This document shows positions 1 to 9,958 of a stretch of DNA of 63,530 nucleotides, in pieces. The position numbers and the translations under genes were made by a program. The stretch is from the NCBI RefSeq assembly GCF_000387765.1, contig NZ_ARZA01000236.1, positions 1 to 63,530 on the forward strand. The letters are read 5' to 3'. The notes beneath the pieces were generated by a model. It ran no database searches, was not told the DNA's origin, and was given only the letters and a program-made list of their open reading frames with translations. Numbering within the stretch: the first letter of the stretch is position 1; each line of letters opens with the position of its first letter. The DNA is from Caldisalinibacter kiritimatiensis. Lineage in GTDB: Bacteria > Bacillota > Clostridia > Tissierellales > Caldisalinibacteraceae.

Positions 1-15
1 TGTAATAAATTTAAT

Positions 16-48
16 AAAAACTCTAAATTTCAACACTTTTAGAGTTTT
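16..48 (+). terminator. AT-rich inverted repeat, probable terminator of a gene outside the window
   Basis: Arms at 16-27 and 38-48 pair (aaaactctaaa with tttagagtttt) around a 10-base loop. It lies upstream of the chemoreceptor gene. It could end a gene left of the window or act as an operator. No T-run beyond the second arm is strong enough to decide. Confidence 0.4.
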
Positions 49-89
49 GCAATAAGCTAAAATGAATAAATAACCTAGGAGGGGTAGGG

Positions 90-2195
90 TTGAAATTTAA
101 TTTCAAAAAGATATTGAAACAAGAAAGAAATAAAAACAATAACAAATTAGGAATTCACTCTTTTAGGTTCAAATTAACCATCCTTTTTTCATTTATTGCT
201 CTTATACCATTAATTTTTATGGGATATTTTTCTTATAATAAGTTCTATGATACATTAACTATTCAAGCAAATGAAGAAGCGTATCAAATTACTAAGCAGG
301 TAAATGAAAGATTAAATGAATACTTTTCTAGTCTATCTAATACGGTTGAAATGGTTTCAAAGCAAAAAGGATTTGTTTATATAGTAGAAAAGGAAGAAGA
401 ATCAAATTTCAATGAAAAATTGAAATCTAAAGAAATAAACTTAGAAACAGAAGATAGAATACAAGTAACTTCTGGAATGTACATAAGAGAACTAATGAGT
501 ACTCTCAAAAAAAGACCTGACATTAAAACCTGTTATATAGGTACTAGAAATCATAATATGTATTATGACAAAAAACATTATATATATGGTATTAATGGGG
601 ATTATAATTGTCATACAGAAGAATGGTATATAAATGCAATTAAGAATAAAGGCGAAGTTGTTTGGACTAAGCCTTATCTAGATAGAGAAAAGAAATCTAT
701 AGTTATTACAATCTCAAAAGCAATTGAACATGATGGAGAGACTTACGGTGTTTTTGCTATGGATATTAAGTTAGACATGCTTCTAAATAAGATTCGTTCT
801 ATAGAATTAGGTAAATCAGGCTACTTATATGTTGTAAGTGATGAAGGCAAATACTTAATACATCCTAATAAAATAAAAATGGGTCAAAAGATAAAAGATG
901 AAAGTTTACTAAAGCTTTTAAAAGAAAATCAAGAAGAACAATATAAAACTAGTAAAGAACTATTAACCTTTGTAACAAACGATAAAACAAATTGGAAAAT
1001 AATGGCTGGAAGCAAAGTTGATGACCTTTATTCTAAAGCAAATGATATACGACGTTTTACTATTTTAATGATAGGAATAGTTATTATTATTTTACTTATC
1101 GTATCAAGCTTAGTAGTTAATATAATTGTTAAAAGATTGAACCACTTGAAAACATCATTTGAAAAAGCAGCTAATGGTGATTTAACAGTGCAAACTAACT
1201 TGAATACTAAGGATGAATTTAATAGTATAGCGGATAGCTTTAACACAATGATAGAAGGAATTAAAAATCTTGTGAGCAAAATTGTAGTATCTTCGAAAAC
1301 TGTTACAGATAATTCGGCTACTGTAAAACAAATAGGTGACCAAATTGCAATAGCATCTGAAGAGGTTACACAAGCTATAGCAGATATTGCAAAAGAAAGC
1401 TCAATACAAGCTAATATCGCAGAAGATGGAAGCATTAAAGCAAAAGAACTTGCTGAAAATATTGAATTAGTTTCAAATTCAATAGATAAAATGCAATCTT
1501 CCTTTAAAAATACAGAAAAGTTAAATAAAAAAGGTATCAAAACAATCTCTTTCTTAACAGATAAGACTAAACAAATGGTTATCTCAAGTGAAGATTTAGC
1601 TAAGGTAATAAATGAAATGGATATAAATTCTAATGAAATTGGACAAATAGTATCTACTATTAATGAAATATCTGAACAAACAAATCTATTAGCATTAAAT
1701 GCATCAATAGAAGCAGCAAGGGCTGGGGAAGCAGGAAAAGGATTTGCAGTTGTTGCTGAAGAAGTTAGGAAACTTGCTGAGCAAAGTAAAGATGCAACAA
1801 TGAAAATCGAAGCATTAATTTCTAAAATCCAACAGAAATCAACAAATGCAGTTGAATCAATAAGCATAAATCGCACTATATTAAATCAACAAAAAAAAGT
1901 TGTTAACGAAACTAAAGAAATATTTACTCATATTTCAAATCAAATTACTCGATTGGTAAAAGAAGTGAATGAAATAAAAGTATTAAATAAAAATATGGTA
2001 GATAAAAAAGAGGAAATCCTAACTTTTATAAATGAAGTAGCTGAATCAACATCTTCAATTTCAGCTTCCACAGAGGAAGTATCAGCAAGTACTGAAGAAA
2101 CTCTTGCTATGATTGAAGAAGTAAGAAAAAATTCTGCACATCTTCAAGACCTAGCACAAGAATTGGAAAATGAGATAAAGAATTTTAATATTTAA
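90..2195 (+). CDS. Methyl-accepting chemotaxis protein (dCache sensor)
   Basis: Membrane chemoreceptor that would signal through CheW/CheA. TM1 lies near residues 31-53. An extracellular region of about 270 residues fits a dCache-type ligand domain (its middle has the WY..A....G..VW..PY pattern). TM2 lies near 322-347 and is followed by HAMP and a long coiled-coil signalling domain. The conserved hairpin tip ([11 protein letters not shown], then EAARAGE) is near residues 527-545. The start is TTG, placed by the AGGAGGGG just upstream. No che or fla genes are nearby, so it is an orphan receptor. The ligand cannot be predicted. It converges on the GerMN gene through a shared terminator. Confidence 0.96.
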   Translation: MKFNFKKILKQERNKNNNKLGIHSFRFKLTILFSFIALIPLIFMGYFSYNKFYDTLTIQANEEAYQITKQVNERLNEYFSSLSNTVEMVSKQKGFVYIVEKEEESNFNEKLKSKEINLETEDRIQVTSGMYIRELMSTLKKRPDIKTCYIGTRNHNMYYDKKHYIYGINGDYNCHTEEWYINAIKNKGEVVWTKPYLDREKKSIVITISKAIEHDGETYGVFAMDIKLDMLLNKIRSIELGKSGYLYVVSDEGKYLIHPNKIKMGQKIKDESLLKLLKENQEEQYKTSKELLTFVTNDKTNWKIMAGSKVDDLYSKANDIRRFTILMIGIVIIILLIVSSLVVNIIVKRLNHLKTSFEKAANGDLTVQTNLNTKDEFNSIADSFNTMIEGIKNLVSKIVVSSKTVTDNSATVKQIGDQIAIASEEVTQAIADIAKESSIQANIAEDGSIKAKELAENIELVSNSIDKMQSSFKNTEKLNKKGIKTISFLTDKTKQMVISSEDLAKVINEMDINSNEIGQIVSTINEISEQTNLLALNASIEAARAGEAGKGFAVVAEEVRKLAEQSKDATMKIEALISKIQQKSTNAVESISINRTILNQQKKVVNETKEIFTHISNQITRLVKEVNEIKVLNKNMVDKKEEILTFINEVAESTSSISASTEEVSASTEETLAMIEEVRKNSAHLQDLAQELENEIKNFNI

Positions 2196-2224
2196 CCCGA
2201 AGGCTAAAATAGCTTCGGGTTTTT
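2194..2224. terminator. Bidirectional terminator between chemoreceptor and GerMN gene
   Basis: Stem aacccgaag (2194-2202) pairs with cttcgggtt (2213-2221). T-rich sequence follows on the plus strand and the preceding TTTAA supplies a weaker tail on the other. It sits exactly between the two convergent stop codons. Confidence 0.85.
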
Positions 2225-3085
2225 CTAATCAAATTCTATATTTATTTTGTATCCCTCTCTCTTATAAGCTAAGTTAAAAGATTCTGTTTTTCTAATCCTA
2301 TCAGGGCTGGAATAGTTTATATCCATTACAAAATCCACTCTTGTATTAGTATCATACTTTTCTATATAATACTTTATAATATTATAATTTGACATAAAAG
2401 TATAATTGCTTTTTAAATAAGCTTTTATAGTTGCATAATTAATATCTATATTCCCATTTAATTTTACATATCTCATTGCTTTGTCATAGTTTTTATTAAG
2501 TAAACTATCGTAATAATTCTTAATTACACTCATAGGACTTACATATGTTTTATTTACCAAAAATTCACTTTTTTCTAACGGCTTATCTATTTTGTAATTA
2601 TTGATGAAAATGTTTCTATCTTTTCCATCAATAAGTATTTGTACATTTTTTATTGTATCTATTTCAGTTATTGTATTAACAATAGAATAAAGCAATAATG
2701 CTTCATTACGCTCATCTAAATTGCTATCAATTAAGTCTCCACTAAAGTTAACATATGCTGTATCTCCAATAACATCTAATGACAATAGTTTCGTATTAGG
2801 AGATACTAAGCTCTTTGAATATTCGCTTTTTGGTCCCTTTAAGAACTCATTTATAATAATTTTAATTATATTCTGTTCTTCCTCTACTTCAATTTCTCTA
2901 TTTTCAGTTACTAAATATCTTAATTGAGAATCTGGATAATATATAACTACCTTTCTATCTTTTCTCTCTGGAAATGGTGATATAATTGGATATTTACTTT
3001 CATTTAAGTCAATTCTTTCATATGACTTACAACTTATAAGAACTAGTATTAATATTAATAACATAAGTATTACTTTTCTGTTCAT
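2225..3085 (-). CDS. GerMN-domain lipoprotein
   Basis: Secreted lipoprotein: an N-terminal hydrophobic segment ends in lipobox LISC (Cys19). The region around residues 45-160 matches a GerMN domain (long helix with EFLKGP, then a strand with AYVNFSGD and a late ILIDGK). The C-terminal 110 residues look like a small DUF4829/NTF2-like fold, but that is weak. An ATG preceded by GGGGGAAG decides the start; an upstream in-frame GTG lies inside that ribosome site and is rejected. It follows the histidine kinase after 64 bases in the same direction, so it is probably the third member of a regulator-kinase-lipoprotein operon, like LpqB behind MtrAB. Role inferred: extracytoplasmic partner of the kinase. 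Confidence 0.85.
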   Translation of the reverse strand: MNRKVILMLLILILVLISCKSYERIDLNESKYPIISPFPERKDRKVVIYYPDSQLRYLVTENREIEVEEEQNIIKIIINEFLKGPKSEYSKSLVSPNTKLLSLDVIGDTAYVNFSGDLIDSNLDERNEALLLYSIVNTITEIDTIKNVQILIDGKDRNIFINNYKIDKPLEKSEFLVNKTYVSPMSVIKNYYDSLLNKNYDKAMRYVKLNGNIDINYATIKAYLKSNYTFMSNYNIIKYYIEKYDTNTRVDFVMDINYSSPDRIRKTESFNLAYKREGYKINIEFD

Positions 3086-3149
3086 ATATCTTCCCCCAGA
3101 TAACACCTTACATATTTCTTAAGTATAGCTAATTAAACATAGCAATATT

Positions 3150-4607
3150 TTAACTTCCTAATCCTGAACTATAAGGTATTTTTATATAAAATGTACTTCC
3201 TTTATTCACTTCACTTTCAACTTCTATTGTTCCCTGATGTAGTGTGATTATTTGGTATGCAATTGATAAACCTAACCCAGTACCTCCTGTACTTCTAGCT
3301 CTTGCTTTATCTACTCTATAGAATCTATCGAATATGTGTGGTAAACTTTCCTTAGGTATTCCTACTCCATTATCTTTAACTTTTACAACTATATATTCTC
3401 CCTCCGAATATAAGCTTACCTCTACTACTCCACCTTCTGGTGTGTACTTTATTGCATTATGAACAATATTTATTATAGCCTGTTGTATTTTATCTTTATC
3501 TACCTTAATTTGTAACTTTTCTTTAAAGTCTACTTTAAGGTCTATATGCTTTTTCTCTGCTAAAGGTAATAGTCTAGATATTATTTTTTCTAGTAAAAAA
3601 TTAATATAAGTAGTCTGATAATTTAGACTAAGTTTTTCTTTATCTAAATCAACTAAAACAAGTAAATCATCAATAATTTTGTTAAGCCTATCTATCTCAG
3701 AGTCTATATCTTTTAAAAATTCTCTGTATATATTGACATCTTCCTCTTGTTGATGTAACAGAGATTCAGATAATAATTTAATTGAACTTAATGGCGTGCG
3801 CAATTCATGGGATACATTAGCAACAAAATCTTTTCTCTGTATGTCTACTTCATTTAACTTTGTACTCATTATATTAAATGCATTAGCTAAATGTTTAAAT
3901 TCATCATTAGTTTTGATTTCTACTTTGCATCCCAATTTACCTTTAGCCATTTTTTTAATAGCTCTTGTAAATTCCTCTATAGGTTTAGACAAAAAATTTG
4001 CAAATGCAAAACTTAAAATAGCTATTAAAAAAATACTAGCCATAGATATTATTCTCAGTTTGTCCGTTATTTCACCAACAGTATCATATATATCATTTAA
4101 AGATGATGATATAAAGGTAGCTCCTATTACTTTACCTTCGTATTTAATAGGCACTGCTATATATAATACATAACCTAATTCTTCAAAATTATGAATAGAT
4201 GAGTGACTTATTCCCTTTAAAGCATTAGTTATTTCTACATGTCTTAAAATTTTATCTGTAAATTTATCGTTTGAGTCGCTTTTTACTATGCTATCATCGT
4301 CTAATATTAATATTCTAGAATTTATATCTTCACTATAAGATTTAATTGTTGTATTTAGAAATTTACCTAAATTAAAAGATGGGTCTATTCTCAAATAATA
4401 ATTAGCTCTTTTTGATATTATGTTGGCACTTGTAAAAAGCTCAGATTTTCTTTCTTGAATATATATATTTAATAAAGTTCTACTTACAAATACATTAATT
4501 GTTAGTAAAGTGATTATTACCAATAACAAATAGGTGGAAACAAGCTTCCACCTAACACTAATAAACCTGTTCTTCCTATTTAGGAGTGCTCCTAAAATAA
4601 TAACCAA
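3150..4607 (-). CDS. Sensor histidine kinase (WalK/PhoR/MtrB type)
   Basis: Membrane kinase for the adjacent response regulator. TM1 is about residues 20-43, the extracytoplasmic sensor about 44-184, TM2 about 185-206 and HAMP about 207-259. The HisKA phospho-acceptor is His267 in SHELRTPL. The ATPase domain shows an N-box (HNAIKYTPEGG), DNGVGIP and GTGLGLS. There is no PAS domain, unlike WalK. The TTG start overlaps the regulator gene by 32 bases, implying translational coupling; no better-placed ATG is in frame. The stimulus is unknown, but cell-envelope or growth-state sensing is likely from the family and the downstream lipoprotein. Confidence 0.95.
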   Translation of the reverse strand: MVIILGALLNRKNRFISVRWKLVSTYLLLVIITLLTINVFVSRTLLNIYIQERKSELFTSANIISKRANYYLRIDPSFNLGKFLNTTIKSYSEDINSRILILDDDSIVKSDSNDKFTDKILRHVEITNALKGISHSSIHNFEELGYVLYIAVPIKYEGKVIGATFISSSLNDIYDTVGEITDKLRIISMASIFLIAILSFAFANFLSKPIEEFTRAIKKMAKGKLGCKVEIKTNDEFKHLANAFNIMSTKLNEVDIQRKDFVANVSHELRTPLSSIKLLSESLLHQQEEDVNIYREFLKDIDSEIDRLNKIIDDLLVLVDLDKEKLSLNYQTTYINFLLEKIISRLLPLAEKKHIDLKVDFKEKLQIKVDKDKIQQAIINIVHNAIKYTPEGGVVEVSLYSEGEYIVVKVKDNGVGIPKESLPHIFDRFYRVDKARARSTGGTGLGLSIAYQIITLHQGTIEVESEVNKGSTFYIKIPYSSGLGS

Positions 4608-5271
4608 CTCCCCACTTTGTTAATATGTATTCGTAGTTATTTGAATCTTTTTCTATTTTTTCTCTCAGCCTTCTAATATGAACATCAACTGTTCTTAAGT
4701 CTCCAAAATATTCATATCCCCAAATTATTTCTAGTAGTTCTTCTCTTGTAAATACTTTTCCCGGATTAGTTGCTAACAAAAGTAATAAATCAAATTCTTT
4801 TGCAGTCAGATTTATTTCCTTTCCTCCAACAGTTACCTTTCTTCCCAAAGTATTTATAGTAAAATCATCTACTTTGATTACTTGTTCTCCTACCTTAGTA
4901 TCTTGTGCACTTACCCTTCTTAATATAGCTTTTATCCTTGCCTTTAATTCTAGAATATTAAACGGTTTTGTTAAATAGTCATCGGCTCCATATTCTAGAC
5001 CCAATATCTTATTTATATCTTCACCTTTTGCAGTTAGCATAATAATAGGAACTTGAGACTTCTCTCTTATTTTCTGACAAACTTCTAATCCATCCATACC
5101 TGGCAACATCAAATCTAATATTATAAGATCATATCTTTGCTTTTGGGCCTTTTCTAATGCTTCCTTTCCATCATAAGCTGCATCTACTTCATAGTCATCT
5201 TGCTCTAAACTATATTTTAATCCTTTAACCAATAGAGCCTCGTCATCAACTATTAAGATTCTACTACTCAT
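4576..5271 (-). CDS. OmpR/PhoB-family response regulator
   Basis: Two-domain DNA-binding response regulator of 231 residues. The receiver has the acidic pocket D9-D10, phospho-acceptor Asp53 (ILDLMLPGMDG), a Thr in MLTAKG and the switch Lys in LTKPF. The C-terminal winged helix has the typical VDVHIRRLREKIE recognition helix. It is the first gene of a three-gene minus-strand set with the kinase and the GerMN lipoprotein. The ATG start is preceded by GAGGTGAT. It is closest in kind to WalR/MtrA/ResD, but the window gives no target genes. Confidence 0.96.
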   Translation of the reverse strand: MSSRILIVDDEALLVKGLKYSLEQDDYEVDAAYDGKEALEKAQKQRYDLIILDLMLPGMDGLEVCQKIREKSQVPIIMLTAKGEDINKILGLEYGADDYLTKPFNILELKARIKAILRRVSAQDTKVGEQVIKVDDFTINTLGRKVTVGGKEINLTAKEFDLLLLLATNPGKVFTREELLEIIWGYEYFGDLRTVDVHIRRLREKIEKDSNNYEYILTKWGVGYYFRSTPK

Positions 5272-5443
5272 TTTATCACCTCATAAATATTATTTCCATC
5301 CATACCAATACAATAATCTTTTATATAAAAATGTATAAAAAAATCATCAATAACTATATTATACATAAAAACATATAATAAAAAAATGAATACCTACACA
5401 TTCCAAATCTATAAATAGTTTTTGCTAGATTTAGTCATATTTT

Positions 5444-7351
5444 CTAGTATAAAACCCTTTTATTATCTATTCTCTTAGTAATTTTCTTACTATCAAAATC
5501 CTCTAATATAGCAATAGCATATTTTCTGTTTGTATTTAATATATCTCTTAATTCACCTACTGTTATACAACCATACTCTTTAATATGAGCTTTAGTTATA
5601 TCTATGCTTTCTAAATAGTTTTTTTTATGAAGGATAATATTATCTTTCAATCTAATTAATACTCCAAATTGTATCAATGCTTCAAATACTTCTTTAATAT
5701 CTATACTATCATATTTTAACCTGTTAGGTAATTCTTCAAACTTTAATGGTTGAAATTTAATATTTAAATATTCTTTCTCTATCTCCCTTTTAATCTTTTC
5801 CTGTGTTTCATTAAATTTCACTTCAAAATCTTTCAGAGAAACATATTCATTATCTTGCTTGATAACATTTTCTTCTGTTAAACGGTTTATAAAAGTATCT
5901 GCTAATTTAGGTTTTATATGGTTTAAATACTTACTTTTCAATTCTTCTTTAAGCATACCTATCTTTAAAGGATTATTTTCATGGAATTCCTTAAGTCCTT
6001 CCGAAATCTGTTGCATTAAATGGCTATAATATTCTTTATGAATTGCATAAATATTATCTGAAAGCTTAAAAGTAATAATCCTTTTTTCATTAACAAGTTT
6101 ATCTAATATTTTTCTAATTTTTTCTTCTGACATTGTAGTTAAAACATTCAAGTCTTTAAGATTTGGAAATTCTTCACTATTTTTTTTTATTATTTTTTCC
6201 ACTATTTCTTTTGAATCTCCCTTTTCTTTAACTTTTAACTCCTCTAGAACCTTCTGGTCAAACCTTTTCCTCTTTGGAGGATTGCCCTCTAGAACTATAC
6301 CTCCACCTATAGTCATTACTGGTGAATAAAATCTTATAATAAATTTATCTCCTCTATTGGCCACCACTTCATCTTCTAATCTTAACTGTGCATAACAACT
6401 TTCTCCTGGAGTCAGTTGTTCTCTATCTAAAAGCACTACTCTACAAAGGACTTCTGTAGTTCCAATATGCAATCTCAACCTTGGCCTGTTCTCAATTATT
6501 CTTTTAGAATCTTTTAGTAACTTTAATTTTACATCAAGCATCATTGTAGATTTCATAGAATCTACAGGGGCTATAACATTTCCTCTACTCACTTCATATT
6601 TCTTTAAATTCGCTAAGTTAATAGCAACTCTTTGACCTGCATACGCTACCCCTGTATTTTCACCATGTACTTGAATCGACCTTATTCTACTTACTTTATT
6701 CCCCGGGAAAACTTGGACTTCATCTCCTACTTTAAATTCACCTGATAGTAATGTTCCAGTTACTACTGTTCCAAAACCTGTTATAGTAAAGGACCTATCT
6801 ACTGGAAGTCTTGGAGTTTGGGTTATATCCCTTTCTTGAACTTCTTCTGTTAATCTATCAATGACTTTAATTACTTCTTTTATACCTGTTTTTTCTGTAG
6901 AAGACACTGGTAATATAGGACTATTTTCTAAAAATGTTCCTCTTAAATTATCTTTAATATCTTCTTTTACAAGTTCCATCCACTCATCATCTACTAAATC
7001 AATTTTAGTAAGAACTACTATCCCATTTTCAATTCCCAGTAGATTAAGTATAGCTAAATGTTCTTTAGTCTGTGGCATGACACCTTCATCTGCTGCTACG
7101 ACTAAAGCTACAATATCCATACCTACAACACCAGCTAACATATTTTTTATAAACTTTTCGTGGCCAGGTACATCAATAATTCCTGCTCTTCTTCCTCTAG
7201 GTAAATCAAAATATGTAAAACCTAACTCAATAGATATACCTCTTTTTTTCTCTTCTTCCAATCTATCTGTATCTCTTCCTGTTAGTGCTTTAATTAAAGT
7301 AGTTTTACCATGGTCAATGTGGCCTGCTGTCCCAATAATTATATTATTCAT
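5444..7351 (-). CDS. selB: Selenocysteine-specific elongation factor SelB
   Basis: GTPase that delivers Sec-tRNA(Sec) to UGA codons marked by a SECIS hairpin. The N-terminus has the G1 loop GHIDHGKT (residues 10-17), then DVPGHEKF and TKID motifs of an EF-Tu-like G domain, then beta-barrel domains. The C-terminal 270 residues are helix-rich, as expected for the four winged helices that bind SECIS RNA. The length (635 aa) is normal. It lies 13 bases behind selA, with its GGGAGTG ribosome site in the gap, so selA-selB are cotranscribed. The presence of a UGA-containing selD in the same operon shows that the factor has at least one local client. Confidence 0.98.
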   Translation of the reverse strand: MNNIIIGTAGHIDHGKTTLIKALTGRDTDRLEEEKKRGISIELGFTYFDLPRGRRAGIIDVPGHEKFIKNMLAGVVGMDIVALVVAADEGVMPQTKEHLAILNLLGIENGIVVLTKIDLVDDEWMELVKEDIKDNLRGTFLENSPILPVSSTEKTGIKEVIKVIDRLTEEVQERDITQTPRLPVDRSFTITGFGTVVTGTLLSGEFKVGDEVQVFPGNKVSRIRSIQVHGENTGVAYAGQRVAINLANLKKYEVSRGNVIAPVDSMKSTMMLDVKLKLLKDSKRIIENRPRLRLHIGTTEVLCRVVLLDREQLTPGESCYAQLRLEDEVVANRGDKFIIRFYSPVMTIGGGIVLEGNPPKRKRFDQKVLEELKVKEKGDSKEIVEKIIKKNSEEFPNLKDLNVLTTMSEEKIRKILDKLVNEKRIITFKLSDNIYAIHKEYYSHLMQQISEGLKEFHENNPLKIGMLKEELKSKYLNHIKPKLADTFINRLTEENVIKQDNEYVSLKDFEVKFNETQEKIKREIEKEYLNIKFQPLKFEELPNRLKYDSIDIKEVFEALIQFGVLIRLKDNIILHKKNYLESIDITKAHIKEYGCITVGELRDILNTNRKYAIAILEDFDSKKITKRIDNKRVLY

Positions 7352-7364
7352 TTAGAACACTCCC

Positions 7365-8777
7365 TCAAGTGTTGTCAATTATTCTCTTAAATGTCTTACA
7401 AATTATTTCTATTTCATCATCTTTAACAGTTCTTAAATCTAAGTATAGCTTTTCTTTATAAACTCTAGCAACTATAGGTATATCCTGCTCTCTTAACTTT
7501 CTTTCTATTGAAGATGCCTTTAACATTTTTGAATATATCACAACACCCTTACTTGGTAATTCTTCTAATGGCATTGAACCTCCGCCTACTTGTGAAAACA
7601 CATCAACTACCTCTACTTGTAGGTTTTCTTCTACTCTTTCTTTTAATGTATTTGATAATTTAACAGCTTTTCTTTCTATTTCATGAATTGGCATTGTAAT
7701 CATTTTTAAAGTTGGAATTTTTTCCATAGCTTCCTCTTCATCTAAGTATAATCGTAAAGTTGCCTCTAGTGATGACAAAGTAAATTTGTCTACCCTTACT
7801 GCTCGGGTTAATGGGTTCTTTTTCATAATATCTATGTACTTCTTATTTCCAACAATTATTCCCGCTTGTGGTCCACCTAATAATTTATCGCCACTAAATG
7901 TAACAATATCTGCTCCTGCTTTTATCGAATCTTGAACAGTAGGCTCATATTCTAATCCATACTTACTTAAATCAATTAATACACCACTTCCTAAATCTTC
8001 TATTACAGGTATATTATTATTTCTGCCTAACTTAACTATCTCATCTAATGAAACACTTTCTGTAAATCCCAATATTCTATAGTTACTAGTATGAACCTTC
8101 ATCAAAGCCGCTGTTTCTTCACTAATCGCCTGTTCATAATCAGAAATATGGGTCTTGTTTGTAGTACCGACATCTACTAATTTGGCTCCACTTTGCTCCA
8201 TCACATCTGGTACTCTAAATGAACCTCCGATTTCCACTAACTCTCCCCTTGAAACCACAACTTCCTTTTCTTTAGCTAAACTGCTAAGCACAAGCATAAC
8301 AGCAGCTGCATTGTTATTCACTACTAAAGCACTTTCTGCCCCTGTAATTCTAGTTAATATTTCTTCTACATGGCTGTACCTCGAGCCTCTTTTACCTAAT
8401 TCTAAATCAAATTCCAAATTAGAATAATTAGTAACTAACTCATAAATATTTTCCATTACATCCTCACTAATAAGTGACCTACCTAAATTAGTATGTATAA
8501 CTACACCTGTCCCATTTATAACTCTTTTAAACTTTAATGAAATTTTTTCTTTTATACGTTTTTCTATAATATCGGTTATATTTTGTATCTTTTTATCTAA
8601 AAAATCAATTTCAATATCACTATTCTTTATTAAGTTTCTTAAGTTTTCCAGTTCCTCTCTTATACTTTCTACAACTATATCCCTAGGTACTCTTTCCATT
8701 AAGTCATTAAATTTACTATTAGAAAGTATGTGGTCTACCTTAGGCAATTTCATAAATAGTTCTTTTTTGTCCTTCAT
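7365..8777 (-). CDS. selA: L-seryl-tRNA(Sec) selenium transferase SelA
   Basis: PLP enzyme that converts seryl-tRNA(Sec) to selenocysteinyl-tRNA(Sec) with selenophosphate. It is 470 residues long, normal for the family. The PLP lysine is Lys298 in SGDKLLGGPQAG, and GTGVVIHTNLGRSL in the N-terminal third is diagnostic. It sits between selD, which makes its selenium donor, and selB, which uses its product. A 128-base gap to selD holds no recognisable gene or tRNA. The start ATG has GGGAAGG nine bases upstream. The tRNA(Sec) gene selC is not in this window. Confidence 0.98.
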   Translation of the reverse strand: MKDKKELFMKLPKVDHILSNSKFNDLMERVPRDIVVESIREELENLRNLIKNSDIEIDFLDKKIQNITDIIEKRIKEKISLKFKRVINGTGVVIHTNLGRSLISEDVMENIYELVTNYSNLEFDLELGKRGSRYSHVEEILTRITGAESALVVNNNAAAVMLVLSSLAKEKEVVVSRGELVEIGGSFRVPDVMEQSGAKLVDVGTTNKTHISDYEQAISEETAALMKVHTSNYRILGFTESVSLDEIVKLGRNNNIPVIEDLGSGVLIDLSKYGLEYEPTVQDSIKAGADIVTFSGDKLLGGPQAGIIVGNKKYIDIMKKNPLTRAVRVDKFTLSSLEATLRLYLDEEEAMEKIPTLKMITMPIHEIERKAVKLSNTLKERVEENLQVEVVDVFSQVGGGSMPLEELPSKGVVIYSKMLKASSIERKLREQDIPIVARVYKEKLYLDLRTVKDDEIEIICKTFKRIIDNT

Positions 8778-8905
8778 ATTAATAACCTTCCCATCTAGTT
8801 TATAATTAAAAATAATTTATATGAAATTTTTGAAATTGCTGTTTATATGTATATTTTGATATTGAAAGAGACTCCACTCAACATCTTAGAAAAAATATAA
8901 CAATT

Positions 8906-9946
8906 CTATTCAACCTCAATAGGATGTTCTCCTTTTTCTATTACTTTACCAATAACCGCATATTCAGTAGCATTTCCATCTAACTCTTTTAATAGTTCTT
9001 CAACCTTTTCTTCTTCAACAGAAATTAAAAGACCTCCAGAAGTTTGAGGGTCAAACATTATATCTTGTAGCTGCTGTGAAACATTATCACTAAACTTAAC
9101 TTTATCTCCAATAAAGCCCATATTAGAATAAGCTCCTGCAGGTATTAAGCCCATATTTGCAAAATCAAAAGCTTGTTCTATTACTGGTATTTTTTCACTT
9201 TTTAATACTAAAGATACATTACTTCCCTCTGCCATTTCTAGTGCATGTCCTAGCAAGCCAAATCCAGTTACATCTGTACAACTATTTACTCCTACTTTAA
9301 CCATTGCATCTTTGGCATATTTATTTAATGTAGTCATTACTTCAACTGCTTTATTATATGTATCATCATCCACCATTTGAGCTTTTATAGCTGTATTTAA
9401 AATTCCTAATCCTAGAGGTTTTGTCAATACTAATACATCCCCAACTTGAGCATTGCTATTAGTAAGAATAGTATCTGGGTGTGTAAAACCAGTAACTGCT
9501 AAACCATATTTAGGTTCATCATCTTCAACTGTGTGTCCTCCAACTAAAATAGCTCCTGCTTCTTTAGCTTTATCATACCCACCTCTTAATATTTTAGCCA
9601 TTGTATCTGTTGATAAACATGTTGGAAAACATATGATATTCATTGCAAGTCTAGGTTCTCCACCCATTGCATAAATATCACTCAAGGAATTTGCTGCAGC
9701 AATTTGTCCAAAAGTATAAGGTTCATCTACAACTGGTGTAAAAAAATCTATAGTTTGAATTAATGCTACTTCTTCATTTATCTTATACACAGCTGCATCA
9801 TCGGATGTATCTATACCAACTATCAAGTTTTCATCTTCCACTTTCGGTAACTGACACAGAACCTGTGCCAAGGTCTCAGGACCTATTTTAGCAGCTCAGC
9901 CAGAGCTTTTTGATAGTTGAGTCAATCTTTTTTCCTTCTCTTGCAT
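8906..9946 (-). CDS. selD: Selenide, water dikinase SelD, itself a selenoprotein (UGA = Sec17)
   Basis: Makes selenophosphate from selenide and ATP. The continuous reading frame begins only at 9871, but an ATG with GGGGTG upstream at 9946 reads MQEKEKRLTQLSKSSG, then UGA, then AAKIGP. This is the conserved SelD active-site start, in which the UGA position is Cys or Sec and the nearby Lys20 is catalytic. Reading UGA as Sec gives 346 aa, the normal SelD length; stopping there or starting at 9871 would lose the active site. A hairpin 24 bases after the UGA fits a bacterial SECIS. The rest shows DDAAV, GGHTVEDDEPK and DPQTSGGLL motifs. An automatic caller would annotate it as truncated. It follows comEA by 12 bases. 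Confidence 0.96.
9851..9871 (-). promoter_or_regulatory. bSECIS-like hairpin of selD
   Basis: On the minus strand TTGGCACAG (9871-9863) pairs with CTGTGTCAG (9859-9851), nine pairs including two G-U, closing a GUU loop at 9862-9860. The stem starts 24 bases after the UGA codon, so the loop lies 33-36 bases downstream, within the spacing usual for bacterial SECIS elements. An apical G-U is the SelB recognition feature in E. coli fdhF. The first stem bases coincide with a spurious TTG start. Confidence 0.8.
9896..9898 (-). other. Recoded UGA (selenocysteine) codon in selD
   Basis: In-frame TGA, codon 17 from the ATG at 9946. It replaces the Cys/Sec of the SelD motif (C/U)-x-x-K. Flanking codons encode S-S-G before it and A-A-K-I-G-P after it, which is normal SelD sequence on both sides and argues against a true stop. 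Confidence 0.93.
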
Positions 9947-9958
9947 ATTATCACCCCT

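Noticed and set aside
1028-1876. 282-residue minus-strand frame inside the chemoreceptor gene
   Set aside because: It is an antisense shadow of the repetitive signalling domain, without a ribosome site or recognisable domain.
3086-3106. Longer GerMN lipoprotein beginning at a GTG
   Set aside because: That GTG lies within the GGGGGAAG ribosome site; the later ATG gives a standard lipoprotein signal.
8906-9871. SelD as a 321-residue protein beginning at a TTG at 9871
   Set aside because: This start lies in the SECIS stem and omits the catalytic Lys20. The ATG at 9946 with an in-frame UGA gives normal SelD length and motifs.
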